From NCBI GenBank assembly GCA_921293015.1, contig OV121094.1, positions 4,826,764-4,890,763 on the forward strand: 64,000 nucleotides of DNA. Direction: 5' to 3'. Numbering within the stretch: position 1 is the stretch's first letter; each line of letters opens with the position of its first letter. Shown here piece after piece: positions 30,801 to 42,176 of this stretch. The notes below the pieces were generated by a model that saw only the letters and a program-made list of their open reading frames with translations, did no database searches and had not been told where the DNA came from. This DNA comes from Phorcus lineatus (Eukaryota > Mollusca > Gastropoda > Trochida > Trochidae). The translations under genes and the position numbers were made by a program.

Positions 30801-33765
30801 CAGAGGTGTCTTTGATTCCTCAGCTACATTTGACGGTGTGTCACTGAACGATGTGCTAATGACTGGACCTGACTTTACTAACAGTCTGTTAGGTGTGTTA
30901 TTACGTTTTAGGGAAGATAAGATTGCGGTAACAGCAGACATTCAGAAAATGTTTTACAGCTTCTTTGTGAATGAGAACCATCGAAACTTTCTGAGATTCT
31001 TCTGGTACAAAGACAACAAACCTGATGCTGAAATAGTTGAATATCGGATGTGTGTCCATGTGTTTGGTAACAGTCCATCACCGGCAGTAGCCACATATGG
31101 GCTGCGCAAAACTGTGACTGACGGTGTAGCTCAGTGCGATGAAGATGTCAAGAGCTTTGTCAAAGACAACTTCTATGTCGATGACGCTCTTGCCTCTGTC
31201 AAAACCAGTGAACAGGCTATAAGTCTTCTAAAGAGAACACAAGATGTTCTTCAGTCTCAAGGTCAGCTTCGTCTCCATAAATTTGCCTCCAACCACACTG
31301 AAGTTATGAAAGCTTTCCCCAAAGATGATCTTGCTAAACATCTGAAGACTGTAGATCTCAGTAAAGAACTTCTTCCTCTTTGTCATAGTCTAGGCTTAGC
31401 ATGGGATTTAAACGGCGATGTCTTCAAGTTCCTCATTCAAGAAGATCAACTTAATAAGCCATACACAAGAAGAGGTCTCCTATCAGTCGTGAACAGCCTG
31501 TTCGATCCTCTCGGTTTCTTAGCGCCGTTCACAGTTCAAGGCAAAATTCTTCTTCGAGAACTTTCATGTAAAGGTACAGATTGGGATGAGATTCTTCCTC
31601 CTGATCGTCAGAGAGAGTGGAACCAATGGAGACATTCTCTCAAAGCTGTGGAAGAGTTAAGTGTTCCGCGTGCATTTGTACCAATATCCCCATCTGATTG
31701 TGACACAAGACAGGTTCACATTTATTGTGATGCGTCTGAAAAGGCGATCGCATCAGTAGCTTATCTGATGGCTACAAAAGATGAGAAAACTTATGTAGGT
31801 TTCATCCTTGGTAAGGCAAAAGTTGCTCCTGTGCATAGCAACACCATTCCCAGGCTAGAATTGTGTGCTGCCTTGTTGTCTACTGAGATTGCAGAATTCA
31901 TCAGCGAGCACCTTCACATCTTGACCAGGGATATGAGATTCTACTCGGACAGCAAAGTGGTGCTCGGGTATATTGGAAATGACACGAGACGTTTCTTCAC
32001 CTATGTGAGCAATCGAGTTCACAGGATCAAACAAGTTTCCTCTCCTAGTCAGTGGAGTTATATTCACACCTCTTCAAACCCTGCAGATGCTGCTACAAGA
32101 AATGTACAAGATGTGGCATTCTTAACCAACAAGTGGTTGTCTGGACCTCCACAACCGTACCAGGATAGCCCAGTATCTGGAAACTCTATGTATCCTCTTG
32201 TGAATCCTGAGATAGACAAGGAAGTTAAGTCTACAATAATTTCAGCCAAAACAGAAGTCAATCAATCTCTCGGTGTTAAGAGGTTTGAGAGGTTCTCCTC
32301 TTGGACAAGACTAGTGAGTGTCATTACAGCGCTTAAGGATCTTGCGAAAAGAAAGAAAGGGAAACCCCTTCATCAAAATGACTCTGTTCAGAACCTTCTA
32401 ATTTCTCAGAGATTTATATTCCTTGAACTCCAAAAGGAAGTGTATAGTTCTGAGATCTCCTGCCTTAACAATGGTAAACCTATTCCAAAACAAAGCTCCA
32501 TCTGTGCCTTATGTCCATTCGTTGATCAACATGGCCTACTCAGAGTGGGTGGACGACTCTCAGGATCTGATCTATCGTCAGAGGAAAAACATCCTCTCAT
32601 CATACCTGGTAGCAGTCATATAGCAAAGTTGCTCACCACACACTTTCATGAAAGTATCCAACATCAAGGGAGACATCTCACAGAGGGGGCAATTAGGAAT
32701 GGTGGATTCTGGATCGTTGGTGCTAAGAGACTAATCTCTTCTCTTCTACATAAGTGTGTTCTGTGTCGGAAGCTGCGCAGACCTTTGGAGCATCAGAAAA
32801 TGGCGGACTTGCCATCAGATCGACTCACAACAGGAGCACCATTCTCATCTGTCGGAGTAGATACATTTGGACCGTGGCAGGTTGTGACAAGAAGAACAAG
32901 AGGTGGTAGTGCAAATAGTAAGCGTTGGGCAGTTTTATTTACTTGCTTAACTATCAGAGCAATCCACATTGAGGTAATAGAGGATCTCAGCAGTTCATCC
33001 TTTATCAATGCTCTCAAACGCTTCCAATCAATCAGAGGTAAAGTAACATTATTTCGTTTAGACAGAGGTACTAACTTCGTTGGAGCTACTGACAATCTAA
33101 AAATTGATGCCTTCAATGTGGAGGATGGCCCAGTCCGGCATTACCTGCACAATTCTGGATGTCGGTGGATCTTCAACACCCCCCATTCCTCTCACATGGG
33201 TGGAGTGTGGGAGAGAATGATTGGTATTGTAAGGAGGATTTTAGATTCTCTTCTTTCCCAGAACCCACATCACCTCACACATGAAGTGCTCGTAACATTC
33301 ATGGCAGAAATATGTGCTATTGTGAATTCAAGACCTATCACGCCAGTTTCCTCAGACCCAGATTGTGCAACGGTGTTGTCTCCTTCGATGATTCTGACGC
33401 AGAAAACTGATTCTGTAGCAATACCTTCAGGTGAATTCACTCTGCCTATCATGTATAAACATCAGTGGGCACGTGTTCAACATTTGGCTGACAACTTCTG
33501 GGATCGGTGGAGGAGAGAGTATCTTCAGCAGCTACAGGTCCGCAGGAAGTGGACTGATGTGAAGCAAAATTTGAAGATTGGTGACATTGTTTTATTAAAG
33601 GACAAATCGACACATAGAAATTATTGGCCAATGGGACGCATAACTAACGTTTTCCCTAGTGATGATAACATTGTGCGGAAGATTGAAGTCAAAGTGCTCA
33701 AAGACAATAAGTCTGTTATGTTCACACGACCAGTTACAGAAGTAGTTTTGTTGATTTCTGAATGA
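27808..33765 (+). CDS. BEL/Pao gag-pol polyprotein
   Basis: 1985 codons in one frame, the usual single-ORF layout of BEL/Pao. In order: helical, Ser/Arg-rich N-terminus (about 1-240); DUF1759-type gag region (about 310-480, FNDNPAEYQVWKTSF); Cys/His zinc-knuckle region (about 553-630); aspartic-protease-like region (about 670-820, VIIDDQSN); reverse transcriptase (about 960-1180, with the YVDD active site at about 1123); RNase H (about 1300-1430, IYCDAS and FYSDSK); integrase zinc finger (about 1612-1655, CVLC) and core (about 1680-1830, GVDTFGPW and WERMIG); and the DUF5641-type C-terminus (about 1885-1975, WDRWRREYL). No envelope-like gene follows. It is mobile-element protein, not a host gene. 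Confidence 0.95.
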   Translation: MYRNMQRNLRQRKMTEKGQEYYENEVCNYYRKFTSIKKKIEQCFIEAEDAQKLNNFELLRQLKDQIESDLHTYLSISKTFEDYLMRCGTQESSLELSSHVMITNSLTDRVSNALNSFMFVKTEHVEADVHVSANPEGSICSERSRRSRRSRCSSTSSSIILAKSRAKAEAARTRLQFAEKESLLKLKQAECAVDLDLLTHKKELAVAEAELSVVQEEICEQTLSVGDHDVTKVTEDIVIHEPEDVISPKPSLKTVTEQRQSLSETFTTPAHENHETFKSKNLNHALPFNVNAPEFIPAQQRATQVSDLTGYLLKRDLLNLRLTKFNDNPAEYQVWKTSFKNISSELNLSPSEEIELLVRWLGTESGRYANSIRSSNAHDQVMGLKRIWNRLDERYGSPEAVEATVKRKLFKFEKITSQNFQKLYDLCDILCEIEYLKENEHLKAVLAYFDSSIGINPILQKLPHFIQGKWTDRASQFKRLNKVSFPPFTFFVQFIQDITSTLNDPSFKFEGQDKVNLQKDFRFRPPVSVKKTEVEQNEHSYVNHAESQSKEIPYCPLHKAHHTLGKCRTFRALPYDEKKQFLSKHHVCFRCCESDKHSAKDCDKLVKCDECGSNRHCTALHISWPKTPQTSAPHGGEPQVKVASKCSQVCGDKFEGKSCAKTILTKIYLQGHDKNPVNAYVIIDDQSNRTLAKPELFDRLGLTCQTLSYLLSSCNGSMTTYGRQASGLVIESMDGQTSFQLPPVLECEYIPDVRDEIPSPDVVAHHSHLKHLSDHFPPVDKNAPILLLIGRDLPEAHHVLKQCTGPWGSPFAQRLPLGWVVIGDVCLGKIHSTRTVTVNKTSVLTNSRPTCLKPCQNNFKVEKEIMEDDTLIHDTIGDTVFQRTKDDNKVGQSTEDRMFLEMMNAEMKKGENGNWTAPLPFKSSRTRLPNNRSQAVKRANLLDRNLKKNPQKLIDFVDFMGDILDKGHAEKAPPIQSDEECWYLPLFGVYHPKKPNQLRGVFDSSATFDGVSLNDVLMTGPDFTNSLLGVLLRFREDKIAVTADIQKMFYSFFVNENHRNFLRFFWYKDNKPDAEIVEYRMCVHVFGNSPSPAVATYGLRKTVTDGVAQCDEDVKSFVKDNFYVDDALASVKTSEQAISLLKRTQDVLQSQGQLRLHKFASNHTEVMKAFPKDDLAKHLKTVDLSKELLPLCHSLGLAWDLNGDVFKFLIQEDQLNKPYTRRGLLSVVNSLFDPLGFLAPFTVQGKILLRELSCKGTDWDEILPPDRQREWNQWRHSLKAVEELSVPRAFVPISPSDCDTRQVHIYCDASEKAIASVAYLMATKDEKTYVGFILGKAKVAPVHSNTIPRLELCAALLSTEIAEFISEHLHILTRDMRFYSDSKVVLGYIGNDTRRFFTYVSNRVHRIKQVSSPSQWSYIHTSSNPADAATRNVQDVAFLTNKWLSGPPQPYQDSPVSGNSMYPLVNPEIDKEVKSTIISAKTEVNQSLGVKRFERFSSWTRLVSVITALKDLAKRKKGKPLHQNDSVQNLLISQRFIFLELQKEVYSSEISCLNNGKPIPKQSSICALCPFVDQHGLLRVGGRLSGSDLSSEEKHPLIIPGSSHIAKLLTTHFHESIQHQGRHLTEGAIRNGGFWIVGAKRLISSLLHKCVLCRKLRRPLEHQKMADLPSDRLTTGAPFSSVGVDTFGPWQVVTRRTRGGSANSKRWAVLFTCLTIRAIHIEVIEDLSSSSFINALKRFQSIRGKVTLFRLDRGTNFVGATDNLKIDAFNVEDGPVRHYLHNSGCRWIFNTPHSSHMGGVWERMIGIVRRILDSLLSQNPHHLTHEVLVTFMAEICAIVNSRPITPVSSDPDCATVLSPSMILTQKTDSVAIPSGEFTLPIMYKHQWARVQHLADNFWDRWRREYLQQLQVRRKWTDVKQNLKIGDIVLLKDKSTHRNYWPMGRITNVFPSDDNIVRKIEVKVLKDNKSVMFTRPVTEVVLLISE

Positions 33766-33899
33766 CTGTTGACCTTTTTTCAACGTGTTGGATCTGATGA
33801 TATTCCAGTGTTTTTTGATACATGTGTAAATTTTATGTTTGATTTGATTGTTTTCAGCTGTTTTTTAAAGTGATATTCTATTTAATATCAGACGGGGAG

Positions 33900-34241
33900 T
33901 GTCATGTCATGCACTGACATTAATGATTTTATGTTACTTCAAAGCAGAGTTGTTTCCCTTAGACCACTGTGCTAAACTTTGTAAACTTTTTTAATGGTTA
34001 TTCAAGTAGATTTTGTTATCTCCCTTTGTTTTACCTCGTGTTAGCGCATCGGCCATAAAGTCGCTCGCGACAAGTGTCGCAATTCATTTATTGTCAATTT
34101 CCCAGCATAATGCCTCCACCAAGACTTTTTACCACATCAAGGGATTTCCTCATCATGTTGATCGTACATTATGGTACAATAAAGGAACCCCAGGTTATAC
34201 TAACTGTTGAAGACTCTTTTTTCTAGTCGGAGAACAGTATA
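33900..34241 (+). repeat. Right LTR of the BEL/Pao element
   Basis: 342 bp, the same start and end as the left LTR and no difference seen by eye, followed by ATACT. Confidence 0.95.
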
Positions 34242-34335
34242 ATACTAGCTACATGTAGTACTTTGTAAACTGCAGGGTAGGGTTTATTGAAATGAATACG
34301 GGCCACATGACCGTGCAAAGTTAACTTCCAGTTCA

Positions 34336-34921
34336 TTAAAGTTATAGTCTCATTTTTGTAAGGCAACTAAACTGAACTAATTATTCTTCACGAACAAAAT
34401 CTGATCACTAACACAAATATTTCCTGTCGCATTTGCAAAGATTTTCGTTTTTATGCCCGTTTTGCAGTTTTGAATGAAGCAGCTTATTGGAGTATGCCGT
34501 TTCAGACCGATGAGGTACCGAATCAAGTGCAATCCCGTCGTGAGTACGAAACACCGGAAATCTAGTCATCGCAGCGCCGATACTTATGACAGACGCATTC
34601 TTCACTGAATTTACCACCTTTTTGTTATTTCTATATTTGAAAAAGCGTAAGCTATTAGCTATTTTCATTGGATATTCAGCTGGGAAATTTTGTGTGTTCT
34701 TCGTCACGGCCTTAGCGAAATGACGTGGTAAGGACTAACGCTCGCAAAAAACATAATATTCGGGTAGGGTAGGGTAGTTTGAACTTCATTATTGAGGGCT
34801 AGAATGCCTGCAGAGTTCTGAAAATTGTTGCAAACGTCAGGGGAAAGATTTCTGTGAGTGTTGAACTATTTGTCCGGCATTTATTACAATTTGCCTTGCA
34901 AAAATGAGACTATGACTTTAA
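34336..34921. mobile_element. TTAA-flanked MITE, copy 2
   Basis: 586 bp including the TTAA ends; the same inverted repeats and interior as 24369-24956, differing at scattered positions and a small indel (CATTTTCGC against CATTTGC). It lies just 90 bp right of the LTR element. Confidence 0.8.
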
Positions 34922-37040
34922 CAATGGAGCATGACGTATGTAATGTCTTTATCGATATGGGCATAATCGCAGACCCAATTTGTAACATCAACATACAGAA
35001 AGAAAAACAGTCTATTTAAAGAGCCACTCCGTGAGTTTTTGGAGTCATATATGCCAAACTTAATCAATGGTGTCATTTGATCGCGAAGTATCGACTGTTA
35101 CCGACAAGACACATTGACACAAAGCTTGTTGTTTTTTTACAGTGATAATATGAAGGTAGAACGTCGCAATTATGATCGAAAACCGGACAGTGGCGCGCGT
35201 CAAATAGTCAAACGTAATTTTGGAGACTTATCTAAAACAGCCAGGAGGGCAGTTAGGAGTTGATAGTGTTTGTTAGGTTTTATAACTAGTATCCATGTAT
35301 ATTGGACGTGATATCTACACCTCTGTGCATTTATAAGGCTGTTTTTAGATTTTCATGGAGAACCAGTATTTGTTATATATATGTCTTTTGGACTTGAAGA
35401 GTTAAGATGTTTTGATTTTATATCACCACATATGACATTTAGATTTGTAGAAAAGGTAAATAATATGTTATGAAAATCACGGAGTATTAAGCGCTATCAC
35501 AAGGAGTATATTTATTAGGGTAATGCATGAAATCAATAAAGCACCCAGCCGAAAAAGGCCTAAGAGATACCATATAACACGACATTCCATATAAAAAATG
35601 TTGACGCATATAAATAAAAAACACACTTAGAGACTTAATTTACATAGTTGAACTTATTAAACAGCAGATATATTTCCTGTTCATATGATACTAGTTTGAT
35701 ATTGGATACACGCACAAAATACAAATCAACCACATTCAACACTCCTCGATATATATAGGGTGAAGCTTGTGGGGATTTTACGAGAGCTTATTAGTCATGT
35801 GATAGGCCCTCAACAATGTTCAAAATCGAATATATAACTATGAATTAATTGGATGCAAACATGATAAGCCCTCTCCGAAATCTAAAACGTGTGTTAAATG
35901 GGGGTACCCTTGTAAGATTTATGTAATGTTTATTAGAAGACATTTGGCATATGCATTCGAAATCTGGGTTGAGTGTTCATGTAAATGAATCAATAAATTG
36001 GAGCAGGTTCAATAATCAGCAGCAATGTTAAATGGATTGCTTAAATACGGATTTCAGCGATTTCTATACTTTACCGGATCGACCTCAGAATTTTCAGGCT
36101 AAATCTTGCCTACATTTCCTCCCTTTACCTAAACCATGCTGGGTTACCTCCCATGAACTTGGCTCTGTCTCATGTACATAAGTGCTGGTGATTCGTTTGC
36201 GCAGTTCGAAAGGCACACCAGCCTATGCATCCTTACCAACAGGATAAACAACTTGACCATTGCAGGTGCGTGCCTTTGTTTTGTTCTAATTAATTCAGTA
36301 ATTACGATAAATGCAGCATTCTTTATTGGCAATTTACAATTGTAGCCGTAATGAAAAGTAAATGCGTCTGTTTTTCATAAACCCTGTGTTCATCGGTGGT
36401 GGCGATGTTATGATTTTAGTCTCATTGCGAAATACCCTATAGGTTTCGCTTCGCTGAACAGGTGAAGTCACATTCTTTGTGCATTCAGAAAAAATGTTTC
36501 GATGTTTCGATGTGGTCTTTTGAGATCTCGTTTTTCAAGTTGTAAGTTTTAAAGATCATAGATGGCAATTCTAATCAACTGAAATGTAAATTATATGCCT
36601 CAGGCTCTAATGCTGCGTTTTACAGAATGAAAATATTGAAGTATTGCAGATTTGCAAGTTCTGTCAAACAAACAAATTCGTTAATCCTGAGAAGTTTTAG
36701 AGGCCAAAATATTATTTTCAGTAATCTTAAATCAATCAAATCAATAATTCTGATGAAAATATGAATAAATGAGGATTGTTAATTCAGCTTCAATTTTGTC
36801 ATATAAATTTCCAAAACAATAATTACAGGTTGATAGATTTTTAAGCTTATTTCATACACTGCTGATACACAACAGGTACTAACAATGAATAATTAAACTA
36901 AGTTTTGGTAACTATATTGAAGCTTATGCAAGTGAAAAACTATTGTTCCGTGTTGAAACCAACTATTTCAAATTTCATTCATCATTGTACATCTTAAATT
37001 ATCTACATCTCAAATCCTAAACCTTTTAAATTCTTTTTCT
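34922..37040. other. Intergenic; LINE tail and a possible non-coding 5' exon of the next gene
   Basis: A reverse LINE-tail fragment lies at about 35530-35620 (AGCACCCAGCCGAAAAAGGC). At about 36140-36265 the plus strand ends GACCATTGCAG then GTGCGTGCC, a fair splice donor, and could be an untranslated first exon of the ROCO/MBT gene, but no promoter was found to support it. The rest is AT-rich. Confidence 0.35.
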
Positions 37041-37081
37041 CCTAGATGCTGGTTTGCTGACGACATTATTAACAAATAATC

Positions 37082-40000
37082 ATGAAGAAGGCAGCGCCTG
37101 CTAAGAAAAAGAAGAAGGCTGCGCCACCACCAAATATTCCGTCAGATTTGTTAAACACAGCTTACGATGATGTGGTGGAACTGCAGGTATGATTAAAACC
37201 AAGAATACCGAAATAAACTTTGACAGGCTACATACTGGCCCTGAACTAGTAAATCAGGGTTCAAATGATGGTGTGAAGTAGTTAATCAGGGATGAAATAA
37301 TGTTGTGAACCATTTCAGCCTACTTCAGCATTCATCTAAGGCCTTTTATTTTTTTCCAAAGTCAATATGTCCCACATAGTTATACTTAAATCATTACTTT
37401 CAGTGTAACCTCTGTTACAAGCAGAGCAGCATGTTGGCTAGAAAATGCTGATTGGTTGCATTTGGAGCAGCATGTTGGCTAGAAAATGCTTGTTGGTTGC
37501 ATTTGGAGCAGCATGTTGGCTAGAAAATGCTTGTTGGTTGCATTTGGAGCAGCATGTTGGCTAGAAAATGCTTGTTGGTTGCATTTGGAGCAGCATGTTG
37601 GCTAGAAAATCTTTGTTGACTGCAATTAGAGCCGCATGTTGGCTAGAAAATGTTTGTTGACTGCATTTGGAGCAGCATGTTGGCTAGAAAATGCTTGTTG
37701 GCTGCAATTGGAGCAGCATGTTAGCTAGAAAATGCTCGTTGGTTGCATTTGGAGCAGCTTGTTGGCTGCAATTGGAGCAGCATGTTAGCTAGAAAATGCT
37801 CGTTGGTTGCATTTGGAGCAGCATGTTAGCTAGAACATCTTTGTTGGCTGCATTTGGAGCAGCACGTTGGCTAGAAAATCTTTGTTGGCTGCAATTGGAG
37901 CAGCATGTTGGCTAGATAATCCTTGTTTGCTGCAATTGGAGCAGCATGTTGGCTAGAAAATGCTTGATTGTTGCAATTGGAGCAGCATGTTGGCTAGAAA
38001 ATGCTTGTTGGTTGCAATTGGAGCAGCATGTTGGCTAGAAAATGCTTGTTGGCTGCAATTGGAGCAGCATGTTGGCTAGAAAATGCTTGTTTGTTGCAAT
38101 TGGAGCAGCATGTTAGCTAGAAAATGCTTGTTGGTTGCAATTGGAGCAGCAAATCCTTGTTTGTTGCAATCAAGGTTAGATGTATAATAAATAACATTGT
38201 TTCAAACTGGGTTGCTATGTTCCCATAGTGTTATGAGTACTGGAGATTCTTCACCTGTGCATTATGCACATTTTCCTCACTGAACAGAATTTAGTCTGAG
38301 ATGTAAAGCTGTATTTGATAAGAGAAATAAGAATGGTAACCGTTTTACAAATTTTAACTGGAGAATTTGAAAGAACTGAAAAATGTCCCACTTGAAAAAG
38401 AGGTTTGGTAAAAAGAATGATTTTGTGTAGCCTCTGTGAAAAGAGAATGCTGTAACAAATAAATGACATTTTTGTTTGAAACTTTTTCATAACTTTGATT
38501 TTTTTTAATCACCAGGGAGACTACAAGGGGAACACTGAGGCTGTCGAGTTGTTCACCGAGGCAACACCAAATCTTTTTGTGAGTATTTGGTTCAGACAAG
38601 TCACATTAATTTTTAGGAGCTTTATTTACAAGTTTTTGAGCTGCAAACATGGGTTTGAGAACATATGTTGGCCAATTTTGTAAAATTGTCAAAGTCTTGT
38701 GATCATACTTCAAACACATGTTTAGACATATGCCCTGTGATTCATGTAATGTCACAAAGAGATACGACTCAAATGCCAGATTCTAATGTTTTTTTAAAAA
38801 AAACACAAATTAGACAAAAAACAAAACTCAGGTGTGACAAGTTTGATGAAAATATTGTAAAGAATAGAGGCCCATCATTTTTCTTTTTTGGCTGTTTTAC
38901 AATTTGTCACCTGGTGTTGGTGACGAGTTGTTGGAATGTTAACTCTCTCCAACTTTAGTTTACATTGTGAAGGCCACTTTAAGAGAATCCTTATCTGCCT
39001 GGTCCCTTTACCATTAACGTAACAAAAGTGTTATGGACAGCACAATAGCTGAAGCCAGGTGGAATGAGTTAATTTTCATCTCACCTAATAATCCCACTAA
39101 TACACTTAAAGAAGTATATTATCCATAAATCTTGTCTTCATGTTTCCAATTATCATTGAAAAAAGAAAATATTATCATTTTGGTATACAAGATATAAAGA
39201 TGCACCTTCAGGGAGTCAAGTCTATTGTAATTAAACTCTGGTCTTATGGTATTTTGGCCCTTACTAAAAACCATGTGAAAGATCACAAAACATACTCTGT
39301 CACTTAAGTGTGGCCACCACCATGAAATAATAAGATGTAGTAAAGTAGAAGAAGTTTCTTTAGTAACGTTTCCAGGCCTTAAGTTCTCTTCATCAGACTT
39401 ACGTAAGGTAGTTGTTTACAGAAGGACTTACTGGAAACAAATGAGGTTAGTGAATCTCTGGTAAGTAAATTCTACCAACTCTTGTAGCAGACCTATATCT
39501 GTAGTTTTTTAATTTTCAAGCTTAGCCTAGTTTTTACCCGCTAGTGAAGTGTTGCAGTGGCGGATCCAGGGGGGGTTTCAGGGGGTCCGGACCCCCCCCC
39601 CCCCCCCCCCCCCTTTTTGAAAATCAATTATAGATTCAAATCAATAAAAAACGAATAGTAAATCACTTATAACTTAACAAATAGCCCAATGGTCTTTCCC
39701 CCCCCCCCCCCCCCGTTGACAATTTCTGGATCGGAAAAAAACACCCAATAATGCATCAGGAGAATTATATCTCATATTAATATACCATTTATCTAGAAGT
39801 TAAAAATGTTCTGCTGAAATAGTGTTTTTTGGTCTTACAAATTTCTGTTTATCTTCAATTCTTTTTGTTTTCTTATCCAAGAACAGTTGTTTTCTTTTTT
39901 CTGCAACTTTTACCTATAGGCGGAAAGTTATTGAAACTTTCCTATTGTTCTTATTCAAGCAGGATGGATCATGGTTTTTTTTTGATATCTGAAACTTACT

Positions 40001-42176
40001 TTTAATTGGTCTTGCAGTTTGAGATAAAAAAAGTAGTTGTGTTTGGAAAAAAATGATCTCAGTGTTGTCAATAACTTAATAAGACTGTTCATTTAAAAAT
40101 ATTCATCACTAGGTAAAGTATTAATTGCATCATGAGTGATTTATAAACATTGGGGTGTTAGATTAGTTATGTTACTAGTTTACATAAACATATTGGTGCA
40201 GAATTTCTGCTTCTTAAATAGTACAAGCCATTTCCTTAATTATCATTGAAACAAGTTATGTCGTGATATGGCATCTCTCATCACACTACATTTAAAACAT
40301 TAGTAAATATAGGGATAGGAGATGACGATAGCTGGGTGGTGGATAGTTATTTCAGCTCTTGGACCCTTGACAGTTCCTCTGATTGCGTGTCAAGGTAGAT
40401 TTGGATTCGACAGCTTGTTTAGACAGATTTGGATTAGACAGGCCACTCTTCAATCTCTTCCCAGTGCATAGTTTTTGTTAATTTACTTATACTCTTGCTT
40501 GCAACTTTCTGTCTTTGTTACAACTTTCACTTTGTTATATATATGAAATAAGTATGCTGCAGAGAACTGTTCTACATACAAATACGTTTGGGTGCAATAA
40601 TACACTGAATTTCAGCGCAGTAACAACCATCATTCGCTAGTCCAAGACATAGGTTTCACTGCAATGTGATGGTGTCGCAGGCTTTTTTACTGCAATAATA
40701 CTAACAGCCGTAATGTAAATGAAATACCCTTGAAAGTGGCGTTAAACCCAAAGTCACTTCACCTCACCTTGTATCGTAACCTCATTTATATGGCTATTCT
40801 TAATTGGTTTTCAATATGAGCACATGTGCACATATCACTTTTGCCATAACGATTGTTTTGCCATTAGTTGTGGTATTTTGTCCTTTTGATGGTGACCTCA
40901 CTATTGCGGACCGCCGCAAAACACACCATTTTCTGAATATTACAATGTGTTTAAAATGGAATAGAATCAGTATTAAAGAAATTATTACACTCGGAAGTGT
41001 GTCATATGTCACATAACTCGCTCGGTTAATACAAAAACACACAATCATTTAGTAAAAGTCAAATGACACACTTTCCCGGGTAATAATATCTATGTACAGA
41101 ATGAATAAACATTTTTGAACTTATCATTTGGTTATTTCTATTGCAGAACAAGGCTAGCAGCTCCAATGAAAATGTGCGGCGGATCTCGAAGTCTATGCCC
41201 AGTAGATTGCCCACGCCGCCAAAATCACCCGCCTCCTCAATCTCAGCGCCAGCAGCTCCTGGCAAATCCAAGTTTTCTCTATCGAAGAAGAAAGCTGGAC
41301 CGGTGGAACCGCTCAGGAAGAAGGGTTCGACCACCACAGATCTCGAGTCCCATTTGCTTGACGAGGCAACCAGGTCAAAAGTCATAGGTTTAGGGGATTT
41401 TTTGATGCACCAGCTTCATCCACAGCAGCCGTATGTAAATGAAGCAACAAATAGATAGAAACTGAATTTCTCTGCTAGGACTAGATTCCTGCTGTATGTT
41501 TTATGGAGATTTCCGGGGAAGGGGGGGGGGGGTGATGGATGGTTTATTGGACCAAGATTCGGCATGTCCTAGGTCCCATTGCACAAAGCTGTCACCTTAA
41601 ATCACTTAGGCGTAGAGTTTAAAAAGCCACAGAATTCATGTTATGAACGGCCCCAAATCTGTGTTTTTCTAAAAGATTTAATCAAGCTTTAGTTCAGTGA
41701 GGAGGTATATAGTGAGTCTTAAAAAAGCTTTGGAGGGGAAGATGTCTCTTTTCACATTAAGTGTAAAAGTTTATACTTTAATGTCTGTCTCCTGTAATAA
41801 GCAGTGCTTCTATCTTTGATGCAGTAGTCTTGTTAGATTACTAAACCTTTTATCAAAACTGCCCTTTTTAAAAATGTGTAAAGCTTTTCATATTGTTAAA
41901 GATTTACAACTGTAATCTTTTCAAATATGCAAATATATTATCGTCAATATTGTTCGTAGATACACCTGCTTGAGCTAGACATTATTGATTAACAAAATAG
42001 AAGAGGCATGGGAATCTTTGCTCACTTAAGTAAATGAAACAAACATCATTTGATTTTTTAATTGTATAAAACACCTTGCAAGTTTCTAAATGTTTCAATC
42101 CTTCTCCAACAGTAAGTCGGCGCCCCTGGAACCAGAACCCCATGTTGTCAGGGTGAGAGACCACATGGACTTTGTG
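37082..42176 (+). CDS. ROCO/MBT gene exons 1-4: basic and proline-rich N-terminus
   Basis: Exons 37082-37186, 38516-38578, 41147-41373 and 42113-42176 encode residues 1-153. They contain a Lys-rich start (AAPAKKKKKAAPPP), which could act as a nuclear localisation signal, and a Ser/Pro-rich linker (SRLPTPPKSPASSISAP) with likely phosphorylation sites of the SP/TP type. Exon 3 ends in phase 2 (CAG then gtcaaa) and joins exon 4 as ACC-AGT-AAG. No folded domain is recognised. Confidence 0.8.

Larger units (their letters stand above)
27456..34241 (+). mobile_element. BEL/Pao LTR retrotransposon, looks whole and young
   Basis: 6786 bp, flanked by the 5-bp target duplication ATACT (27451-27455 and 34242-34246), as expected for BEL/Pao. 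Two LTRs of 342 bp show no difference by eye, so the insertion is very recent. One long gag-pol frame lies between them. A short purine run (GACGGGGAG) precedes the right LTR and may serve as the polypurine tract. Treated here as an old mobile element copy; no breaks were noticed. Confidence 0.95.

Noticed and set aside
34408-34707. 99-codon frame in the MITE, also present at 24497-24703
   Set aside because: Shared because the MITE copies are recent; no domain, and most differences in the shared part change the protein.
36144-36332. 62-codon minus-strand frame near a possible 5' exon
   Set aside because: No similarity to anything known; the plus-strand splice-donor reading is more plausible, and that is weak too.
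37425-38165. Regular repeats that might be taken for a CRISPR array
   Set aside because: Units are directly adjacent with no unique spacers, in a eukaryotic intron; it is a minisatellite.
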